Shown: positions 4,070 to 6,003 of the stretch, piece after piece | Layout: each line of letters begins with the position of its first letter | Position numbering within the stretch: the first letter of the stretch is position 1 | NCBI GenBank assembly: GCA_031257995.1 | Contig: JAIRNN010000133.1 | Location: 1-6,003, forward strand | DNA length: 6,003 bases | From: Spirochaetaceae bacterium | GTDB taxonomy: Bacteria; Spirochaetota; Spirochaetia; Treponematales; Breznakiellaceae | Reading direction: 5' to 3' | Program-made: the position numbers and the translations under genes | Notes under the pieces: generated by a model | Seen by the model: only the letters and a program-made list of their open reading frames with translations | Told to the model about the DNA's origin: nothing | The model's database searches: none

Positions 4070-6003
4070 ATGATAGAAAAAACCTACGATATACCCTTTA
4101 CCGCAGATCTTGCCCGACGGGAAAAGGCTATACAGCAGAACTATCGGCCTATTATAGCCGTGCATAAATGGTTTGCCCGCCGTCCCGGTACTCTTTTCCG
4201 GGCGCTTTTGCTCTCTGAGTTCTCCAATGCGCCTGTTAGAGATGCCTTTTACCAAGCGGGAAATCTCCGGGGGAAAACCATAGTAGACCCCTTCATGGGT
4301 GGCGGAACACCCCTCATTGAAGCAAACCGTATGGGCGCCGATGTAAAAGGCTTTGATATAAACCCTATGTCTTATTGGATAGTTAAACAGGAGATGGAGC
4401 ATCTGGACATAGACCACTATCGGCGGGAAGCTCAAAAATTACGGGAACACCTCTATAACGATATAGGCCGTCTATATGAGACCCGGTGCGAAATCTGCGG
4501 AAACAAAGCTGCGTTGGTTAAATATTTTCTTTGGGTAAAGACTTGGCCATGCCCTTCATGCGGCGAGCTCATAGATCTCTTTCCGGGGTATCTTATATCT
4601 GAGAATATACGCCATCCTCGCTTTGTGTTCTATTGCCCGCAATGTGGGAAGCTTACAGAAACCGACAATAGGGGCAGCCCCGGACCTTGTGTACATTGTG
4701 GTTCTCCGCTCCATATAGACGGCCCTATTCATAGAAGCCAAGGGGAGTGCCCTTCCTGCCATGTTTCATATAAAGTGCCCAGTTCTTTTTCAGGCGCCCC
4801 TGACCACCGTCTTATTGCCATGGAATACTACTGCCATTGTGGTGAAAACCGTAGGGGTCGCTTTTTTAAATCCCCCGATAATGAAGATATTGAAAAACTC
4901 CACGAAGCCAAAAACCGTCTTGCTTCAATAGCACCTCGGTTTATTCCAAATGATGATATTCCTTCGGGAGATGAAACAAACCGCCTCCACCGTTGGGGCT
5001 ATGCTAAATATAAGGAATTGTTTAATCCACGTCAACTTCTTGGACTGGAAATAAGCTGCCGTTATATTTCAGGTATAAAAGATGAACGCATACGAAATGC
5101 CTTGGCAACAAACCTTTCTGATTTACTCCGTTATCAGAATATGCTCTGTCGTTATGATACCGCAGTGCTTAAATCTCTTGATATATTTTCAGTTCATGGT
5201 TTTCCGGTTGGCTTAATACAATGCGAGTCTAATCTCTTGGGAATAAAGAACGGCGGAGCTAATCCTGTAGGTTCAGGAGGCTGGATCAACATTATCGAAA
5301 AATTCGTCAAAGCTAAAACATGGTGCGCTGCTCCATTTGAAATAAAAAGTGGTCATGGTTCGGCACAAAAGACTATTGTGCCTATATCTGGAGAATGGGT
5401 GGGAGATGTCGACAATGGTTTGCCAAAACGCTCCCTTGAAATAAACTGTAGCGATTCCTCCCGGGTTCAATGGCAGTCTGATAGTATTGACGGTGTTTTT
5501 ACCGATCCGCCTTATTACGGAAATGTACAATATGCGGAACTTATGGATTTCTGCTATGTGTGGCTCAGGAACCTGGTAAAAAAAGATCACCCCCAATTTA
5601 TGAAAAATTCTACGAGAAACGAAAATGAATTGACCGGTAATGATGATATGTTTCGGGGTATTGAACACTTTACGGCGGGATTGTCCAGAGTATTTTCCAA
5701 TGTTTCTTATGGCCTTAAAAAAAATGCTCCTCTTGTTTTTACCTATCATCATAACGATATAAGCGCTTATTTCCCTGTAGCTGTTGCCATTCTTGATTCT
5801 GGTCTTTCCTGTACCAAAGTATTGCCATGCCCTGCGGAAATGGGCGCATCTATTCATATCAAAGGAACCGGGTCTTCCATCATCGATACTATTTTCGTCT
5901 GCCGTAAAACAACAATGCCTACAGATGATGAAAGCATTATTTTCTCCAATTTGCGTGATGATATTATCGCTCTTTCGGCTGCCCCCTATACGCCTACAAA
6001 AGG
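4070..6003 (+). CDS. DUF1156/COG1743-type zinc-ribbon adenine-specific DNA methyltransferase (3' end outside window)
   Basis: Predicted SAM-dependent DNA methylase; 644 residues are visible and the frame is still open at the window edge. The N-terminus carries the family hallmark VHKWFARRPGTLFRALLL (31-48), then the SAM-binding motif VDPFMGGGT (72-80) with acidic D96 in GFDINP. Residues 140-257 hold a Cys-rich insert with five CxxC pairs (140/143, 161/164, 189/192, 207/210, 227/230) and C255/C257, predicted to bind zinc. The catalytic motif is DPPY (479-482) in GVFTDPPYYGNVQYAELM. DPPY and the fold point to N6-adenine methylation; the target sequence is unknown. The start at 4070 has a ribosome binding site and leads straight into the conserved DUF1156 region. 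Base composition is much more AT-rich than ilvD-lysC, suggesting horizontal acquisition. Relatives are often encoded with DUF499 ATPases, DUF3780 proteins and helicases in phage-defence loci; whether that holds here lies beyond the window. No restriction domain is seen in the visible part. Confidence 0.9.
   Translation, partial: MIEKTYDIPFTADLARREKAIQQNYRPIIAVHKWFARRPGTLFRALLLSEFSNAPVRDAFYQAGNLRGKTIVDPFMGGGTPLIEANRMGADVKGFDINPMSYWIVKQEMEHLDIDHYRREAQKLREHLYNDIGRLYETRCEICGNKAALVKYFLWVKTWPCPSCGELIDLFPGYLISENIRHPRFVFYCPQCGKLTETDNRGSPGPCVHCGSPLHIDGPIHRSQGECPSCHVSYKVPSSFSGAPDHRLIAMEYYCHCGENRRGRFFKSPDNEDIEKLHEAKNRLASIAPRFIPNDDIPSGDETNRLHRWGYAKYKELFNPRQLLGLEISCRYISGIKDERIRNALATNLSDLLRYQNMLCRYDTAVLKSLDIFSVHGFPVGLIQCESNLLGIKNGGANPVGSGGWINIIEKFVKAKTWCAAPFEIKSGHGSAQKTIVPISGEWVGDVDNGLPKRSLEINCSDSSRVQWQSDSIDGVFTDPPYYGNVQYAELMDFCYVWLRNLVKKDHPQFMKNSTRNENELTGNDDMFRGIEHFTAGLSRVFSNVSYGLKKNAPLVFTYHHNDISAYFPVAVAILDSGLSCTKVLPCPAEMGASIHIKGTGSSIIDTIFVCRKTTMPTDDESIIFSNLRDDIIALSAAPYTPTK

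Overview
The window shows two unlike halves. Roughly positions 340-3570 hold a GC-rich, plus-strand amino-acid biosynthesis pair: ilvD (dihydroxy-acid dehydratase, 551 codons) and lysC (aspartokinase with C-terminal ACT domains, 524 codons), whose reading frames overlap by four bases (ATGA). After a repeat-rich intergenic stretch, the sequence becomes visibly more AT-rich and a third plus-strand gene runs off the right edge. It encodes a DUF1156/COG1743-type zinc-ribbon adenine DNA methyltransferase, of which 644 residues are visible. The organism cannot be named from this evidence. A bacterium with a fairly GC-rich core genome and many palindromic repeats fits, and a spirochaete such as a gut Treponema is only a guess.

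Layout: 1-118 possible C-terminus of an unknown upstream gene; 140-268 a long imperfect hairpin repeat; 306-334 a good sigma-70-type promoter placed so that transcription would start at or next to the ilvD ATG (342); 342-1997 ilvD; 1994-3568 lysC; 3569-3656 small GC-rich hairpins including a weak terminator candidate; 3660-3886 a 227-bp element with perfect 16-bp terminal inverted repeats and a TAA duplication (a MITE); 3890-4069 AT-rich leader; 4070 to the end, the methyltransferase.

The most interesting structure is inside lysC. About 150 bp of palindromic DNA (around 2256-2403), including a perfect 18-bp stem with a 3-base loop, sits in frame in the coding sequence and adds about 50 residues between two conserved parts of the kinase domain. 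Read on the opposite strand, the intergenic MITE has the same blocks in the same order (GC-rich hairpin, AGGGGG-AGCG, second hairpin, GGAGCGAGGGG, TCGGCAA, CTTCCCC). The two therefore look like members of one repeat family, one of which is translated as part of an essential-pathway enzyme. The situation resembles the Rickettsia palindromic elements.

Functionally, LysC starts the aspartate pathway (lysine, threonine, methionine, and isoleucine via threonine) and IlvD catalyses the last step before the transaminases in isoleucine and valine synthesis, so coupled translation of the two makes sense. The methyltransferase is unrelated to them. Its family is often found with phage-defence genes, so the right edge may be the start of a defence island whose other members lie outside this window.
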